Shown: positions 1 through 11,757 of the stretch, one piece after another
Numbering within the stretch: the first letter of the stretch is position 1
Layout of the letters: each line of letters opens with the position of its first letter
Assembly (NCBI GenBank): GCA_021502835.1
Contig: JAKFGP010000020.1
Span: 62,001 to 126,000, forward strand
Reading direction: 5' to 3'
From: Streptomyces thinghirensis
GTDB lineage: Bacteria > Actinomycetota > Actinomycetia > Streptomycetales > Streptomycetaceae
DNA: 64,000 nucleotides
Made by a program: the position numbers and the translations under genes
The notes under the pieces: generated by a model
The model's input: only the letters and a program-made list of their open reading frames with translations
Databases searched by the model: none
Told to the model about the DNA's origin: nothing

Positions 1-132
1 GCACTCCCGGGTCGCGGAAGCGGCTGGACCAGCGGCTGTGCGCTGTGAGTATGCCCTGATCGGAGGCATGGAGTCACCAGTTAACGACCGCTTACTTCAA
101 GAAATGTGCACAGCGGGAAATGATCCGCACCA

Positions 133-162
133 TTGACCCCACTGGTCTAGTCCTTCTACGGT
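133..162 (+). promoter_or_regulatory. Chitinase promoter with DasR-like (dre) operator
   Basis: The 12-mer TGGTCTAGTCCT sits at 143-154 within ACTGGTCTAGTCCT. It resembles the dre / chitinase direct-repeat consensus (TGGTCTAGACCA, TGGTCCAGACCT) bound by the GntR-family repressor DasR, which ties chitin use to N-acetylglucosamine in Streptomyces. TTGACC at 133-138 and TACGGT at 157-162 give a plausible -35/-10 pair with an 18-bp spacer, so the operator would lie between the two boxes. The same 12-mer in the same position recurs before the second chitinase. The promoter boxes are my inference. Confidence 0.7.
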
Positions 163-234
163 GACGGCCCGAACGCCTTACCGCGTTCATGCCAATCGGC
201 GCGCGTTCCCTCTTCCCCCACGAGGAGACACCCG

Positions 235-1485
<1,251 letters not shown>

Positions 1486-1501
1486 CCGGACCCACGGGGG
1501 G

Positions 1502-1543
1502 GGCGGAGGGGCGGAGGCCGGCTCGGGTCTCCGCCCCTCCGCC
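1502..1543. terminator. Bidirectional terminator between convergent genes
   Basis: A perfect 15-bp inverted repeat (GGCGGAGGGGCGGAG at 1502-1516, its complement at 1529-1543) with a 12-nt loop lies between the chitinase stop and the stop of the convergent TetR gene. No T-run follows, as is usual in Streptomyces. Confidence 0.8.
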
Positions 1544-1550
1544 GCGACTG

Positions 1551-2210
1551 TCAGGGGTCCCGGCGGGCGGGGGCCGGGGCCGGGTAGGCGGGGTCCAGTT
1601 CCTCGACGGCGCGCAGGGTGCCGCCGAGCGACTTCACCAGCAGGTCGCGCATGGTCTCGCGGGGCAGTCCGGGACGGCCGATCCAGTCCAGGGTGGCGCC
1701 CTCGACGCTGCACACCCAGGAGAGCAGTCCCATGCGGGCCAGCGGTCCGACGTCGGAGCGGCCGTACGCCCCTTCGGCGATGGTGGCGACGATCGCCTCG
1801 CGGACACCGTCCCGGATGGCGTGCACCTCGGCGTCGAAGCCGACTCCACCGCTGACGATCGTGCGGTAGGCGGCCTGGCTGTGCTCGGCGTAGCGCAGAT
1901 AGCCGTCGATGGTGCGGTGGACGCGGTCCACCTGGGGCAGTTCGGTGCCGCGCGCGGCGGTGGTGACCTGGTCGGCTACGGAGTCCTCGATGATGGCCAG
2001 GTAGTAGCCCCGCTTGGACTGGAAGTAGTAGTAGATCAGCCCCTTGGCGACATGCGCCTGGCGGGCGATGTCGTCCATCGAGAGCGCGTCGTACGACGTG
2101 TCGGCGAACAACTTCCGCCCGATGGCGATGAGTTCGGCGCGGCGTGCCACCGAGCGCTCCGTGCCGCGCGCCCGGGGACGGGCGTCGGCGCGCTGTTGAC
2201 TAATATTCAA
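1551..2210 (-). CDS. TetR/AcrR family transcriptional regulator
   Basis: One of the few genes readable without interruption (219 aa). The N-terminal TetR_N domain spans about residues 20-70, with the helix-turn-helix SMDDIARQAHVAKGLIYYYF and the conserved KRGYYLAI that follows. The rest is a helical ligand-binding domain typical in length for the family. The start used is a TTG at 2208-2210 with GGAG about 12 nt upstream; a start a few codons away cannot be excluded. The ligand and targets are unknown. It converges on the chitinase, and the next genes downstream of its promoter side are a tiny membrane protein and a C39-like peptidase on the same strand, which are possible but unproven targets. 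Confidence 0.85.
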   Translation of the reverse strand: MNISQQRADARPRARGTERSVARRAELIAIGRKLFADTSYDALSMDDIARQAHVAKGLIYYYFQSKRGYYLAIIEDSVADQVTTAARGTELPQVDRVHRTIDGYLRYAEHSQAAYRTIVSGGVGFDAEVHAIRDGVREAIVATIAEGAYGRSDVGPLARMGLLSWVCSVEGATLDWIGRPGLPRETMRDLLVKSLGGTLRAVEELDPAYPAPAPARRDP

Positions 2211-2292
2211 TTTCGACCCTGGTCTCCTACGGGCGGCGGGACCTCCGCAGTATGGCAGGTCGGATCGTGGGGCAGGTCACACGAGGGTCACG

Positions 2293-2433
2293 TCACAGCA
2301 GTCCCAGCTGCACCACGAGCATCGCGAACACCACGACGAGGGTCCAGCCCATGACGTGCTCGACAATCTTCGGACCGTCGTCCTTGGGGCCGCCGGTACG
2401 GACACGGGCGGCGGTGGCGGTGTGTGCGGTCAT
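2293..2433 (-). CDS. Small SCO1431-family membrane protein
   Basis: A 46-aa protein beginning at ATG 2431-2433 after a purine-rich GAGAAG. The N-terminal ~25 residues are hydrophilic and contain RTGGPKDDGPKIVEHV; the C-terminal half is one hydrophobic segment (WTLVVVFAMLVVQLGLL) that should span the membrane, so the C terminus is very short. Sequence and position agree with the Streptomyces family named after SCO1431. No function is known. It sits between the TetR gene and the C39-like peptidase on the same strand and is intact. Confidence 0.75.
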   Translation of the reverse strand: MTAHTATAARVRTGGPKDDGPKIVEHVMGWTLVVVFAMLVVQLGLL

Positions 2434-2594
2434 GGCTTCTCGCTGATCTCGACGTTCGGTGGACTCCCCCGGCCCCCCAGCGGTTGACCCTGTCCACCTT
2501 GCCACCGTGAGCGGCTTTTGCGGCGGAGACCTGGTCACAGCGGACGGCCCCCGGCGGTGCTTCCGGTGTGCCGGGGCCGTCGTCGCGGTGCGGG

Positions 2595-3981
2595 TCAGCG
2601 CACGCCCACCGCCGCGAGGGCCTTGCGCTGGCGCGGGCTCGGGTGGGCCGGGAAGTACAGGTAGCAGACGCCGCCGGTGCCGGAGGCGACCTTTGCCGGC
2701 GGCGTTGTACCGCTTCGTCCTGAGCCAGATGTTCTCCCACTCGCGCCGTTTGTAGACACGGCGCACGGACTCGTTGTCGTCCGAGGCCGGGTCGTTGGCG
2801 ATCAGCGTCGCCGTCGGCGGTGAAGCCGATCACGGTCATCAGGTGCCCCGACGTGCCGTACCCGGCCCCCGTCAGCTCCTTCCTCCAGGAAGGACTGGGA
2901 CGTTATGGCCGGGATGCCGGCCGCGATCAGCGTCTCCAGGTCGGTGAGGGAGCCGAGGCGGGGGACCACGCCCTGGAGGCCCTTGAAGGTGGCCGCGTAG
3001 GCGGCGTTGAAGGGCCAGTTGCCGCAGCCGGCGTACTGGTAGTCGTACGTGTACCTGGCCGCGTGGCAGACCTGCGGGTCGGCGTAGGAGGGGTCGACCC
3101 AGGCGAGCTGCTCCTCGGTGAGGCGGCCGCCCCAGTACTCGATGATCATCTGTGAGGAGGTGGGGCTGCACCAGGCCTCGCCGCCGTTGTCGTACTCGGG
3201 GTACTGGCCCTTGTGGATCTCCTGGGAGTAGCGCGGAACGCGCAGCTCCTGGGCGAGGCCGGGGGGTGGAGGCGGGGGACGGTGAAGCGGTCGGGGACGT
3301 CGGAGCCCATCGCGCCGAGCCGCCATACGGTGGGCGTGCTCCTCGTGCCGGGGCGGCGGTAAAGGGTGAGCCTGAGCCGGTAGGAGGCCAGGCGCAGCCC
3401 CGTCGAGGCGTCGTCGACGGCGAACGTGTCCGTCCAGACACTGCTCCTGCCGTCGCCCTGGTCGTCGACCGAGGTGCGCCGGGATGTCCTGGTCACCGTC
3501 GCCGGCCGCCCAGCGGCCCATCACGTACCAGGGGGTGTCCGTGCCGTCGGAGTAGGTGCCCTTGAGCTCGACCTGGAGCCAGGTGCCGCTCGGGGTGTGC
3601 GCGTTCCAGGAGGCGATGACCTCGGTCGAGGGCACGGCGAGCCGGTGGACGGGCGAGGTCCAGGTCGCGTACTCCCAGGCAGTGGTCCTGCCGGTGTGCG
3701 GGTCGGCGTAGTCGGCGGTGCCGGCCGGGGCGCCGATCACGACGCCGGGCCGGGCACCCGCGACGGGGCGGGGTGCCCTGCGCGGTTCCGCACCGCCAGT
3801 CGCGGAACGTGGTCCAGGCGCGGTAGTCGACCTGTCGGCCGGTGGCGCGGTCGGGGTCCGCGCCACCGGTGCCCGTGCCGGGCGTGGCTTCGGCGGTGGC
3901 CGGGATCGCGCCGCCCGCCACGGCGGCGGCGACGGCTGCGGCCAGGACGGTTCTGCGGGACGGCTGTTCGGCTCTGCTCAT
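2595..3981 (-). CDS. Tat-exported C39-like family peptidase (frameshifted)
   Basis: Starts at ATG 3979-3981 with a Tat-type signal: SRRTVLAAAV followed by an alanine-rich stretch ending near ATAEA. The middle (about 3650-3250) is a beta-rich region (WEYATWTSPVHRLAVPSTEVIASW cut into pieces here by indels). The C-terminal half is a Peptidase_C39_2-like cysteine protease fold: GGEAWCSPTSSQMIIEYW carries the presumed nucleophile (about 3130-3180), and GHLMTVIGF near 2815-2850 the presumed His. The end reads AAVGVR followed by TGA at 2595-2597. About 460 codons, matching Streptomyces secreted C39-like proteins. At least five frame breaks. Substrate unknown; self- or cell-wall-associated peptide cleavage is only a guess. 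Confidence 0.75.
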
Positions 3982-4251
3982 GGGTGGAAGACCCCCAGGT
4001 GTCCGAGTCGGGCGGGTCCGTTGCACGGATGTGCGCCAACTATGGCCGCAGGCGTCCACTCCTGCCAGCACTTCTGCGCACGCCACGCCACGAATATTGG
4101 TGTCGACCAGTGGCGTGGAGGGTGGGGAGGCGGGAGGAGGAGGAGCGGCGGGACGGAAGAGGTGGGGGTAGGGGTGGAGGCGGTGTCGCGCGGTGAGTCG
4201 GGGCCGCACGGGGGAGGGCCGGGGGCGCACGGATAAGGTGCGGGGCGAACG

Positions 4252-4903
4252 ATGTCCGCCCCGACACGCAGCCCAGGACCCGCCATCCACGACCTCGCAG
4301 CCCGGCTCCGCCGGCTCCCCCTTCCTGCGGGCCCGTGCGCCTGATCGGCGTCGACGGTACGCCGGCTCCGGGAAGTCCACGTTCGCCGGGCGGTTGGCCG
4401 GCGAGCTGGGCGGCGTGCCGGTGCTGCACCCTCGACGACATCGCCAGCCACGACGAACTGTTCGAATGGACCGGACGCCTGCTGAGCCAGGTGATCGAGC
4501 CCTTGCGACGCGGCGACACCGCGCACTACGCCCCCTACGACTGGCGGGCCCGGTCCTTCGGTGCGTGGCGTCCCCTGCCGCCGGCCCCGGTGGTCCTGGT
4601 GGAGGGCGTCGGTGCCGGCCGCGAGGCACTGCGTCCGCACCTGGCCCATCTCCTCTGGATGGAGTTGCCGCGCGAGGAGGCGTGGACCGGCGGGCGGGCG
4701 CGCGATTGAGCGGAGCAGCGGGCGTTCTGGGACGGGTGGATCCCGGCGGAGCGCCGGCACTTCGCCGACGACCCCTCGCGCCCCTTCGCGCATCTTCTGG
4801 TGCGGCAGATGCAGAAGGGGTACGAGGTGCTTCCGGGGCCCGCGGAACCACCACCGAGCCCTACTTCCTCACTCAGGGTGACGGGCCCTCCGCAGTGTGC
4901 TGA
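4252..4903 (+). CDS. Uridine kinase-like P-loop protein (frameshifted)
   Basis: A nucleoside-kinase-like P-loop protein of about 215 codons. ATG 4252 begins SAPTRSPGPAIHDLAARL; after an indel near 4330 the frame continues RLIGVDG and, after another, YAGSGKSTFAGRL (Walker A, about 4360-4400). HLDDIASHDELFEWTGRLL and GDTAHYAPYDWRAR follow, the usual LDDF/DYDW-type substrate region of uridine kinase and phosphoribulokinase relatives, then VVLVEGVGAGR. The C-terminal part is shifted again; the most family-like end is EPYFLTQGDGPSAVC with TGA at 4901-4903. Phosphorylation of a small molecule is likely; the substrate is not known. It diverges from the C39-like peptidase. Confidence 0.7.
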
Positions 4904-5325
4904 ACTCGTGAAGATCGCTGCCCGGCAACTCGCCGGAGTGCCCCAACTCCGCTTGACCCGGGGGCCGTACAGGTCTTACGTTCTGAATGTGCGGCCATTC
5001 GGAGCCGCCCGCAGACGCGAAGCTCCCTGGTTGTTCCCCTCGGATCGGGGGCTTTGTTCTGCCCTGAGCGCGTTTTTCGGCTGCTCCGTGGCGCGATCCG
5101 CTCACCCACCGTCACCACCCTGCGCGCTCCCCCATCCGCTCCCACTTCGCGCAACGGCCTGTCCCGGCACTCTTCGGAGGAAAGACCGCCGCGGGTACGA
5201 TGCCATCGGTGCGACCTACGGGCGGGTTGCCGCGCGCACCTTGCAACCTGGTCCGGGCGGCACAGCCGTTGACCTAGGCGGTCGGCGGGCGACGGCTCGG
5301 CGGCATACCGACGGGGGCACGGTAC
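4904..5325. other. Intergenic region upstream of the AAA ATPase gene
   Basis: About 420 bp without a credible gene. Local GC is slightly lower between 5040 and 5100 (a GCGTTTTTCGGCTG stretch), which could hold the promoter of the downstream ATPase gene. I see no operator, repeat or RNA element here. Confidence 0.4.
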
Positions 5326-7203
5326 GTGGGGGACGGGATGGACTTCGGCACGCAGGGCTCACAGGCCCCGGCCGACCTCGCCTTCGGCTGCGCGGCGTGG
5401 ACGCCCACACCATGGGGGCTCATCCGCAGGCGGAGGAGGAGTTCCGGCCGCGGTGCGCATCGACCCCACGATGGCCGACGGCTGGCTGGGACTGCACGCG
5501 CTGCGCGTCGACACCACCAACGCGCTGCTGAGGATGTACCGGCACCGGGAGCGCTTCGGCGAGCAGCGCGCCCGCCACCGCCGCACACTCAACTCCTGGT
5601 ACTGGCTGGGCTGGTGGGTGCAACCCGTGCTGGAGAACCCCGCGATCTGCTGCTGGCGCACGCCTCCCACTGGCTCGACGGCCGCCACGTCCCGGAACTG
5701 ACCGGGCCCTGGCCGGGCTGCCGCCCGTGGACGCCGACCCCAGGTCCGCTTCCTGCACGCCTGCCGCGCCTACCTCGTCAAGGACTGGGAACAACTCGTC
5801 CGGCACACCGACCCTCTGCTCGGCGATCCCCTGCTGGGCATCGAGGCCGGCCTGTTCAGCGGCATGGCCCGGGTGCGCCTGGAGATGCGGCCGGGCAGGC
5901 CGAACCGCTGCTGTCGGCGGCCCTCATGCGGTGCCGCAGCGAGCAGCCGCAGCGCAAGGAGCTGCGCTACTGGCTGGCACGGGCCCACGAGGGCACGGGC
6001 CGCAGCGCCGCGTGCGCTGCCGCTGTACCGGGCCGCGCACCGCGTCGACCCCGCCTTCATGGGACACCTCGGCCCGGCTGGCGGCGATCGCCGAAGGCGA
6101 CGGCTACGACGACTCCACCGACCCTCGCGGGGCTCGCCCAGGCCGGTCTGGGACCGGAGTGCCCGGACGGTCTCGACCCCCTCTTCGGCACCGAGGAGCG
6201 CGACCTCGAAGGTCTCCGCGCGCCGACCCCTCGCCGGCCGGCCCACGCGCCGCTGCCCCCGCTGAGTGGTCCATCGGCAAGCGAGAAGCCCGACGGACCG
6301 GACCCGTCCCTGCCCACCGGGCCCACCGACCCCGCGTTACTGGAGGAGGCGCTCGCCGAGCTGGAACGCATGGTGGGGCTGGAGCCGGTGAAGCGTCAGG
6401 TGAAGGCTCTGTCCGCGCAGCTGAACATGGCGCGGCTGCGGGCCGGGCAGGGTCTGCCGGTCCAACCACCCAAACGGCACTTCGTCTTCTCCGGCCCCTC
6501 CGGCACCGGCAAGACCACCGTGGCCCGCATCCTGGGCCGTGTCTCCTACGCCCTCGGACTGCTCGGCGGCGACCACCTGGTGGAGGCGCAGCGGGCCGAC
6601 CTGGTCGGCGAGTACCTCGGCCAGACCGCCTGAAGGCCAACGAACTGATCGACTCCGCGCTCGGCGGCGTCCCTCGTCGACGAGGCGTACTCCCTGTCCA
6701 ACTCCGGTTACGGCAAGGGCGACGCGTACGGCGACGAGGCGTTGCAGGTGCTGCTGAAGCGGGCCGAGGACAACCGGGACCACCTGGTGGTGATCCTGGC
6801 CGGCTACCCCGGAGGGCATGGACTGGCTGCTGACGGCCAACCCCGGCTGTCCTCCCGCTTCACGACGCGGGTCGACTTCCGTCGTACCGGCCGCTGGAGC
6901 TGACCTCGATCGGTGAGGTGCTCGCGGCCGAGAACGGGGACGTGTGGGACGAGGAGGCGCTCGACGAGCTGCGCTCGATCGCCGGGCACGTGGTGGACCA
7001 GGGATGGATCGACGAGTTGGGGAACGGGCGGTTCCTGCGGACGCTTTACGAGAAGAGTTGTGCGTATCGGGATCTGCGGTTGTCGGTGTATCCGGGGTGT
7101 TGAGCCGGGATGATCTGGCGACGTTGCGGTTGCCGGATCTGGATGCAGGCCTATGGGGGGAGGTGCTGTCGGGGCGGGGCCGCAGGACCCTCCGGGGTTG
7201 TGA
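5326..7203 (+). CDS. CbxX/EccA-like AAA ATPase with N-terminal repeat domain (frameshifted)
   Basis: About 620 codons. The N-terminal ~280 residues are helical and TPR/SEL1-like (blocks such as VRIDPTMADGWLGLHALRV and LPLYRAAHRVDPAFM). A Pro/Ser-rich linker near 6200-6310 leads to one CbxX/CfqX-type AAA+ module: ELERMVGLEPVKRQVKAL, Walker A GPSGTGKT (6493-6516), a Walker B DEAYSL (about 6675-6700), then GDEALQVLLKRAED, HLVVILAGYPEGM and NPGLSSRF. This order is that of EccA, the ATPase of type VII secretion, and of Rubisco-activase CbxX proteins. Start GTG 5326 is the best fit to family N-termini; stop TGA 7201-7203. Indels at several places. No ESX/WXG100 or membrane secretion gene lies nearby, so a type VII role is not supported by context. 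Confidence 0.8.
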
Positions 7204-7253
7204 GGCGACCGGTGACGGTGTGGGCCGGGGTGGGTGTCGCGGCCCGGCGTGGC

Positions 7254-7440
7254 GGGGTGCCTCCCCCACTCTCGACTCCGCTCGAGCGGGAGGTGCCCCC
7301 ACCGCCCACCCGTGCCGCCCCTGGGGGTACCTCCCAGGCCGTTCAGGCACTGGGGAGGCACGACTGCCCGCAGATGGGGCGGCGTAGCCGCCCGCAGATG
7401 GGGCGGCGTAGCTGCCCGCAGCTGCGGCTGGGGCGGCTAG
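7254..7440. repeat. Intergenic imperfect palindrome and 24-bp tandem repeat
   Basis: Between the convergent ATPase and CBS-protein genes. GGGGTGCCTCCC (7254-7265) and GGGAGGTGCCCC (7288-7299) form an imperfect hairpin of the kind dispersed in Streptomyces intergenic DNA. After a second smaller GGTACCTCCC/GGGGAGGCA pair come three copies of a 24-nt unit, TGCCCGCAGATGGGGCGGCG plus TAGC (7365-7388, 7389-7412, 7413-7440); the last is degenerate and 28 nt long. Probably terminator and slippage-derived sequence. Confidence 0.6.
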
Positions 7441-7450
7441 GTCGCCAGGG

Positions 7451-8491
7451 TCACCTCTCTGTGGGCCGGGTCGCGTACCTCTCTCCCACCAGTAGCTCCA
7501 GTACGTCCTCCAGGGCGACCAGGCCCAGGGCCCTGCCCGACGCGTCCGTCACCTGGGCCAGGTGGGTCGCCGCCCGGCGCATCACGCTGAGGGCGTCGTC
7601 GAGGGGCAGTTCGGGGCGGAGGGTCGTCATCGGGCGCCAGAGTTGCTGCGGACGGCCCGGTCGGAGTCCTCGGCGTCCAGGACCAGGTCGAGGACGTCCT
7701 GGACGTGGAGGTACCCCATGAAGGTGCCTTCTCCGCCGCGACCGGGAAGCGCGAGTACCCGGTGCGGGCGGTGAGCGCGACGATCTCCCCGGCGTGACCG
7801 AGGGGCTGACCGTGATCAGGGACTCGCGCCCGAGCAGTACGTCGGTGACCGGGCGGGAGCCGAGTTCCAGGGCGTCCTCCAGCCGTTCCTGCTCCTCCGG
7901 GTCGAGCAGGCCCGCCTGGCCGGCGTCCTCCACCAGCCGGCTGGAGCTGCTCGCTGGTGAAGACCGCCTCGACCTCGTCCTTGGGCTCGACGTGGAAGAG
8001 CCGCAGGATGCCCATGGGCGCAGGCGCCGAGCGCGGCGGTGATGGGCCCGCAGTGAGGCGGGCGAAGGCGACGAGGCCGGGGCTGAGCCACAGCGCGGCC
8101 TTCTCGGGGGCGGGCCATCGCGAGGTTCTTCGGCACCATCTCGCTGATGACGAGGTGGCAGAAGACCACCGCGGCCAGCGCGAGCACGTAACCGAGCGGG
8201 TGGATCACGCCGGTGCGGCAGGTGGATCCACTCGAAGACCGGCTCCAGGAGATGGGCGACCGTCGGTTCGGCGACCGCGCCGAGGGTGAGTGAGCAGACG
8301 GTGATGCCGAACTGGGCGGCGGCCATCATCTGCGGCAGCCGCTCCAGGCCGTACAGCACCTGGCGGGCGCGGGCGGTGCCGAGCGGTTCGATCTGGCTGC
8401 GCCGTACCGGAGACGAGCGCCGAACTCGGCGCCCACGAAGAAGCCGTTGGCGAGCACGAGCAGCGCCGCGGAAGAGGGAGTTGCAGGACGC
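7451..8491 (-). CDS. DUF21/CBS (CorC-like) membrane protein, downstream copy (frameshifted)
   Basis: A CNNM/hemolysin-C-like transporter-type membrane protein. The N terminus reads [15 protein letters not shown] (canonical DUF21 opening), then [33 protein letters not shown] and a helix with [22 protein letters not shown] pair follows ([20 protein letters not shown]..., then ...[20 protein letters not shown] and [10 protein letters not shown]). It lacks the long C-terminal CorC_HlyC domain. Stop at 7451-7453. The start is unclear: the preceding gene stops with TAA at 8492-8494 and coding seems to begin within a few bases, perhaps by coupling. Function in the family is divalent-cation, often Mg2+, handling; substrate here is unproven. 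Confidence 0.75.
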   Translation of the reverse strand, partial: ASCNSLFRGAARARQRLLRGRRVRRSSPVRRSQIEPLGTARARQVLYGLERLPQMMAAAQFGITVCSLTLGAVAEPTVAHLLEPVFEWIHLPHRRDPPARLRARAGRGGLLPPRHQRDGAEEPRDGPPPRRPRCGSAPASSPSPASLRAHHRRARRLRPWASCGSSTSSPRTRSRRSSPASSSSRLVEDAGQAGLLDPEEQERLEDALELGSRPVTDVLLGRESLITVSPSVTPGRSSRSPPAPGTRASRSRRRRHLHGVPPRPGRPRPGPGRRGLRPGRPQQLWRPMTTLRPELPLDDALSVMRRAATHLAQVTDASGRALGLVALEDVLELLVGERYATRPTER

Positions 8492-9831
8492 TTATCGGGC
8501 GGCCTCCAGCACGGGACACCGGCGCCGTTCGCACCAGCCGTATCCGTTCGGCGCGGTAGTGGCCGACCTGCCGGACGGCGAGCCGCCAGCCGGGCAGTTC
8601 CGCCCGGTCGCCGACGGCCGGGATGCGGCCGAGCAGGTCGGCGACGAGCCCGGCCACGGTCTCGTACGGTCCCTCGGGGGCGTCGAGGTCGATGCGCCGC
8701 AGGGCGTCGGACGCGGCAGCTGCCGTCGACGTCCCAGGCGGGGCGGCCGTCCCCGGGCGGGGCGGGTGCGAGTTCGGGTATGTCGAGACCGTCGTGCTCG
8801 TCGCGGACCTCTCCGACGATCTCCTCCACGATGTCCTCCAGGGTGACGACGCCGGCGGTGCCGCCGTATCTCGTCGATGACGACCGCGATGGGCTGCCGC
8901 TGCGCAGGCGGGTGAGCAGCGGTCGTACGGGGGAGGGTCTCGGGGACGAGCAGCGCCGGGCGGGCGATCCGGCCGGTGGGGGTGCGGAGCCGGTCGTGCG
9001 CGGGTACCGCGAGGGCGTCCTTGAGGTGGACCATGCCGACGATCTCGTCGATCTTCTCCCGGTAGACGGGGAAGCGGGACAGGCCGGTGGCGCGGGTCAG
9101 GTTGACCACGTCCTCGGCGGTGGCCGAGGACTGCAGGGCGCTGACCTTCACGCGCGGGGTCATGACGTGCTGCGCGGTCAGTTCGCCCAGCGACAGGGTC
9201 CGCACGAAGAGGTCGGCCGTGTCCCAGTCCAGCGCGCCGGCCCGGGCGGAGTGCCGGGCCAGCGAGACCAGTTCGCCGGGGGGTGCGCGCGGAGGCCAGC
9301 TCTTCGGCCGGTTCGCAGCCGAGGGCGCGGACCAGGCGGTTGGCCACGGCGTTCAGCGCGGCGATCACCGGGTGGAAACAGCCGGGCGAAGGCGTGTTGC
9401 GGGCCCGCGACGAAGCGCGCGACCTGCAAGGGCTTGGACACCGCCCAGTTCTTGGGCACCAGCTCGCCGATCACCATCTGGACGGCCGAGGCCAGCAGCA
9501 TGCCGGACGACGACGGAGACGCCCGGTACGGCGCCTTCGGGGATGCCGGTCGCGGTGAACGGGCCGTCCAGGAGCTGGCGAGCGCCGGTTCGGGCGAGCA
9601 TGCCGACGACGAGCGAGGTGATGGTGATGCCGAGTTGGGTGCCGGAGAGCTGAAGGACAGCTCCTGGAGGACTCGACGACCCGGCGGGCACGCCGGTCTC
9701 CGTCGGCGGCGCCTGCTCGGCGTCGGGGCGTTCGACGGTCACCAGGCCGAACTCCGCGGTGCGACGAAGAAGCCGTTGGCGAGGATCAGCAGGAAGGGCG
9801 GCTGCCAGGAGCAGCAGGGGGTGGTGGTCAT
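8492..9831 (-). CDS. DUF21/CBS/CorC membrane protein, upstream copy (frameshifted)
   Basis: Longer paralogue of the gene downstream. Start ATG 9829-9831 ([12 protein letters not shown]), then [41 protein letters not shown] and [22 protein letters not shown], the transmembrane DUF21 domain. A CBS pair covers about 9200-8900 ([47 protein letters not shown]), followed by [20 protein letters not shown] after frame joining and a C-terminal CorC_HlyC domain ([17 protein letters not shown]) ending VLEAAR and TAA. Likely a cation-exporter-type protein of the inner membrane; probably co-transcribed and possibly hetero-oligomeric with the downstream copy. Six or more indels. Confidence 0.8.
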
Positions 9832-10036
9832 GATGCCGCCGCCTGTGGGAGCCACAGCAGGGGCGGCGCAGGTACTGCAGGACGATCCGTCCATCGCCGG
9901 AGGGAGTCACCCCTCGGGTAGAGCGGGAACTCCAGCGCGCACCGGGCGGAGCGACAGGGGCGAGGACGCGACGGCCGCGTCCTCGTTCCCCAGATTAATC
10001 ACGAAAAGGGTGCCCGCGTAGGGTCGCCGCTCCGCG

Positions 10037-10512
10037 TCAGCCGCGGGAGCGTCGGGGTGGCGGCGGAACGGCCGCGACGAGGGCGCGCAGAGCGCGCGCG
10101 TCCTGGATGGCGCGCTGCCGTGCGATGCCCGGCTGGATGCCGAGCGCGGGCAGGCTGGTGCCGTCGCTGAGGTCGAGGAAGGCCCAGGGATCGCCGTCGC
10201 GGAGGTTGACCTGGAGGATCTCGGCCCAGGCGAGGCGCCGCTTGTTGGTGAGGTTGACGATGGTGACGCCCGCCTCGTCGGCGGTGACCCGGGGCCGGGC
10301 CAGCAGGAACAGGACCCCGGCGAGGAGGAGGGCGGTCAGCACGAAGCTGAGGCGCTCCCCGCGCCGAGGCCGTCCAGCAGCATGCCGACCGCCGTGATGG
10401 CCGCGAACGTGGCGACGGCGAGGACGACCAGGACCGCACGGGTACGCCCCGGCCGGAAGGTCACGGGCAGTGCGGGCAGGTCCGGCGTGGTGTCCGGCGT
10501 GGTGTCGGGCAT
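10037..10512 (-). CDS. PH-domain-like membrane protein
   Basis: About 158 codons from ATG 10510-10512 (MPDTTPDTTPDLPALPVTFRP). Two hydrophobic helices, TRAVLVVLAVATFAAITAVG and FVLTALLLAGVLFLLA, precede a small beta domain (VTADEAGVTIVNLTNKRRLAWAEI cut by one indel, then LDLSDGTSLPALGIQPG) of the bacterial PH type found in many actinobacterial membrane proteins. Stop TGA at 10037-10039. It follows hisG closely (20 bp) on the same strand, so it may be the last gene of the rib-his run. No biochemical role is known. Confidence 0.75.
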
Positions 10513-10532
10513 GGCGTCGCTCCGGGTCGCGC

Positions 10533-11396
10533 TCAGAGACGGCAGGCGTGGATGGCCGTGGTCAGGGATGGCCCGGGCACCGATCTCGTACAGGTCGTCC
10601 ATGATCCGCTGGGCTTCCTTGGCCGGGACCATCGCGCGGACGGCGACCCAGCCCCTCGTTGTGCAGCGGGGAGACGGTCGGGGACTCCAGGCCGGGGGTG
10701 AGCGCGACGGCCTTCTCCAGCTGCTCCACGCGGCAGTCGTAGTCCATCATCACGTACGTCCGGGCCACCAGGACGCCCTGGAGGCGGCGCAGGAACTGCT
10801 GTACCTTGGGCTCGGTCGTCTCGTCGGGCCCCGCGCCGGAGCGGCGGATGACGATGGCCTCGACTTCATGATGGGCTCGCCGAAGACCTCCAGGCCCGCG
10901 TTGCGCAGGGGAGGTCCCGGTCTCGACGACGTCCGGCGATGACCCCGGCGAATACCGAGCTGATGGCGGTCTCGACGGCGCCGTCGAGGTGGACGACTGG
11001 AGGCGTCGACGCCCCGGTCGGCCAGGGTGGGCCGCGACGATGCCCTCGTAGGAGGTGGCCACGGTCGCTTCTTGAGGTCCTCGACGCCGTTCGCGGTGCC
11101 CGGCTTGCCGGCGAAGCGGAAGGTCGAGCGGGCGAAGCGGGAGGATCTCCTCGGCGTCGGCGCCGGAGTCGATCCAGCAGGTCACGGCCGGTATGCGCGT
11201 GTCGAGCTTGCCGGACGAGGCGTAGATCGCGATGTCGCGGGGGCGGAGGTAGAAGAACTCGACCTCACGTTCGTCGGTCCTGACGATCCGCAGTTCCTTG
11301 GACTCTTCGCGGCGCTGCTGGTAGCCGACCTCATGCAGCATCTCCCCCGCGGGGCCTGACAGGGAACCCTTGTTGGGGGACGGCGATGCGCAGCAT
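10533..11396 (-). CDS. hisG: ATP phosphoribosyltransferase HisG (frameshifted)
   Basis: First enzyme of histidine synthesis, joining ATP and PRPP. Start ATG 11394-11396 ([20 protein letters not shown] after one frame repair), then [25 protein letters not shown], a segment with [10 protein letters not shown] and, in other frames, SYEGIVAA and the PRPP-loop region. The C-terminal part ([49 protein letters not shown]) is the regulatory ferredoxin-like domain of long-form HisG, which binds histidine for feedback control. About 288 codons, the usual long-form length. It lies 52 bp after hisE, as in other Streptomyces. Confidence 0.85.
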
Positions 11397-11448
11397 GAGG
11401 TCGGCTTCCTTTGCGTGAGAAGGGGTGAGAAAAAAGTGGGGCTTGGCT

Positions 11449-11723
11449 TTACAGGTGGGCGTAGACGTCGTCCAGGGAGATCCGCGCGGCGACTATCATC
11501 ACCTGGACCGTGGTACAGCAGCTCGGGAGTCTCCTCGGCCGCCGCCTCCGCTGCCCTCGCACTCGGCGGCCATCCAGACCTCGGCGGCCTCCTCGACGAC
11601 CTTCTTGCCGATGGCATGGACCCCCTTGTCCACCAGCTCGGCGGTGCGGGAGGTGGCGGGTCGCCGTTCGCGGCCTTGTGCTGGAGCTCGGTGAAGAGCT
11701 CCTCGAAAGTCTTCTTGGACATG
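11449..11723 (-). CDS. hisE: Phosphoribosyl-ATP pyrophosphatase HisE (frameshifted)
   Basis: Second step of histidine synthesis (PR-ATP to PR-AMP). About 90 codons from ATG near 11721-11723: [20 protein letters not shown], then in shifted frames [20 protein letters not shown] and [13 protein letters not shown], the all-alpha MazG-like fold with the acidic EExAE metal site, and the end DVYAHL followed by TAA. The short length is normal. It sits between ribH and hisG on the minus strand, so riboflavin and histidine genes may share transcripts. Confidence 0.85.
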
Positions 11724-11757
11724 GTGGCGCCCACTTTACGCGTAGAAGCCGACCGGC

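Noticed and set aside
7365..7440. Regularly spaced 24-bp repeats, considered as a CRISPR fragment.
   Set aside because: The copies are directly adjacent without unique spacers and degenerate quickly; there are no cas genes.
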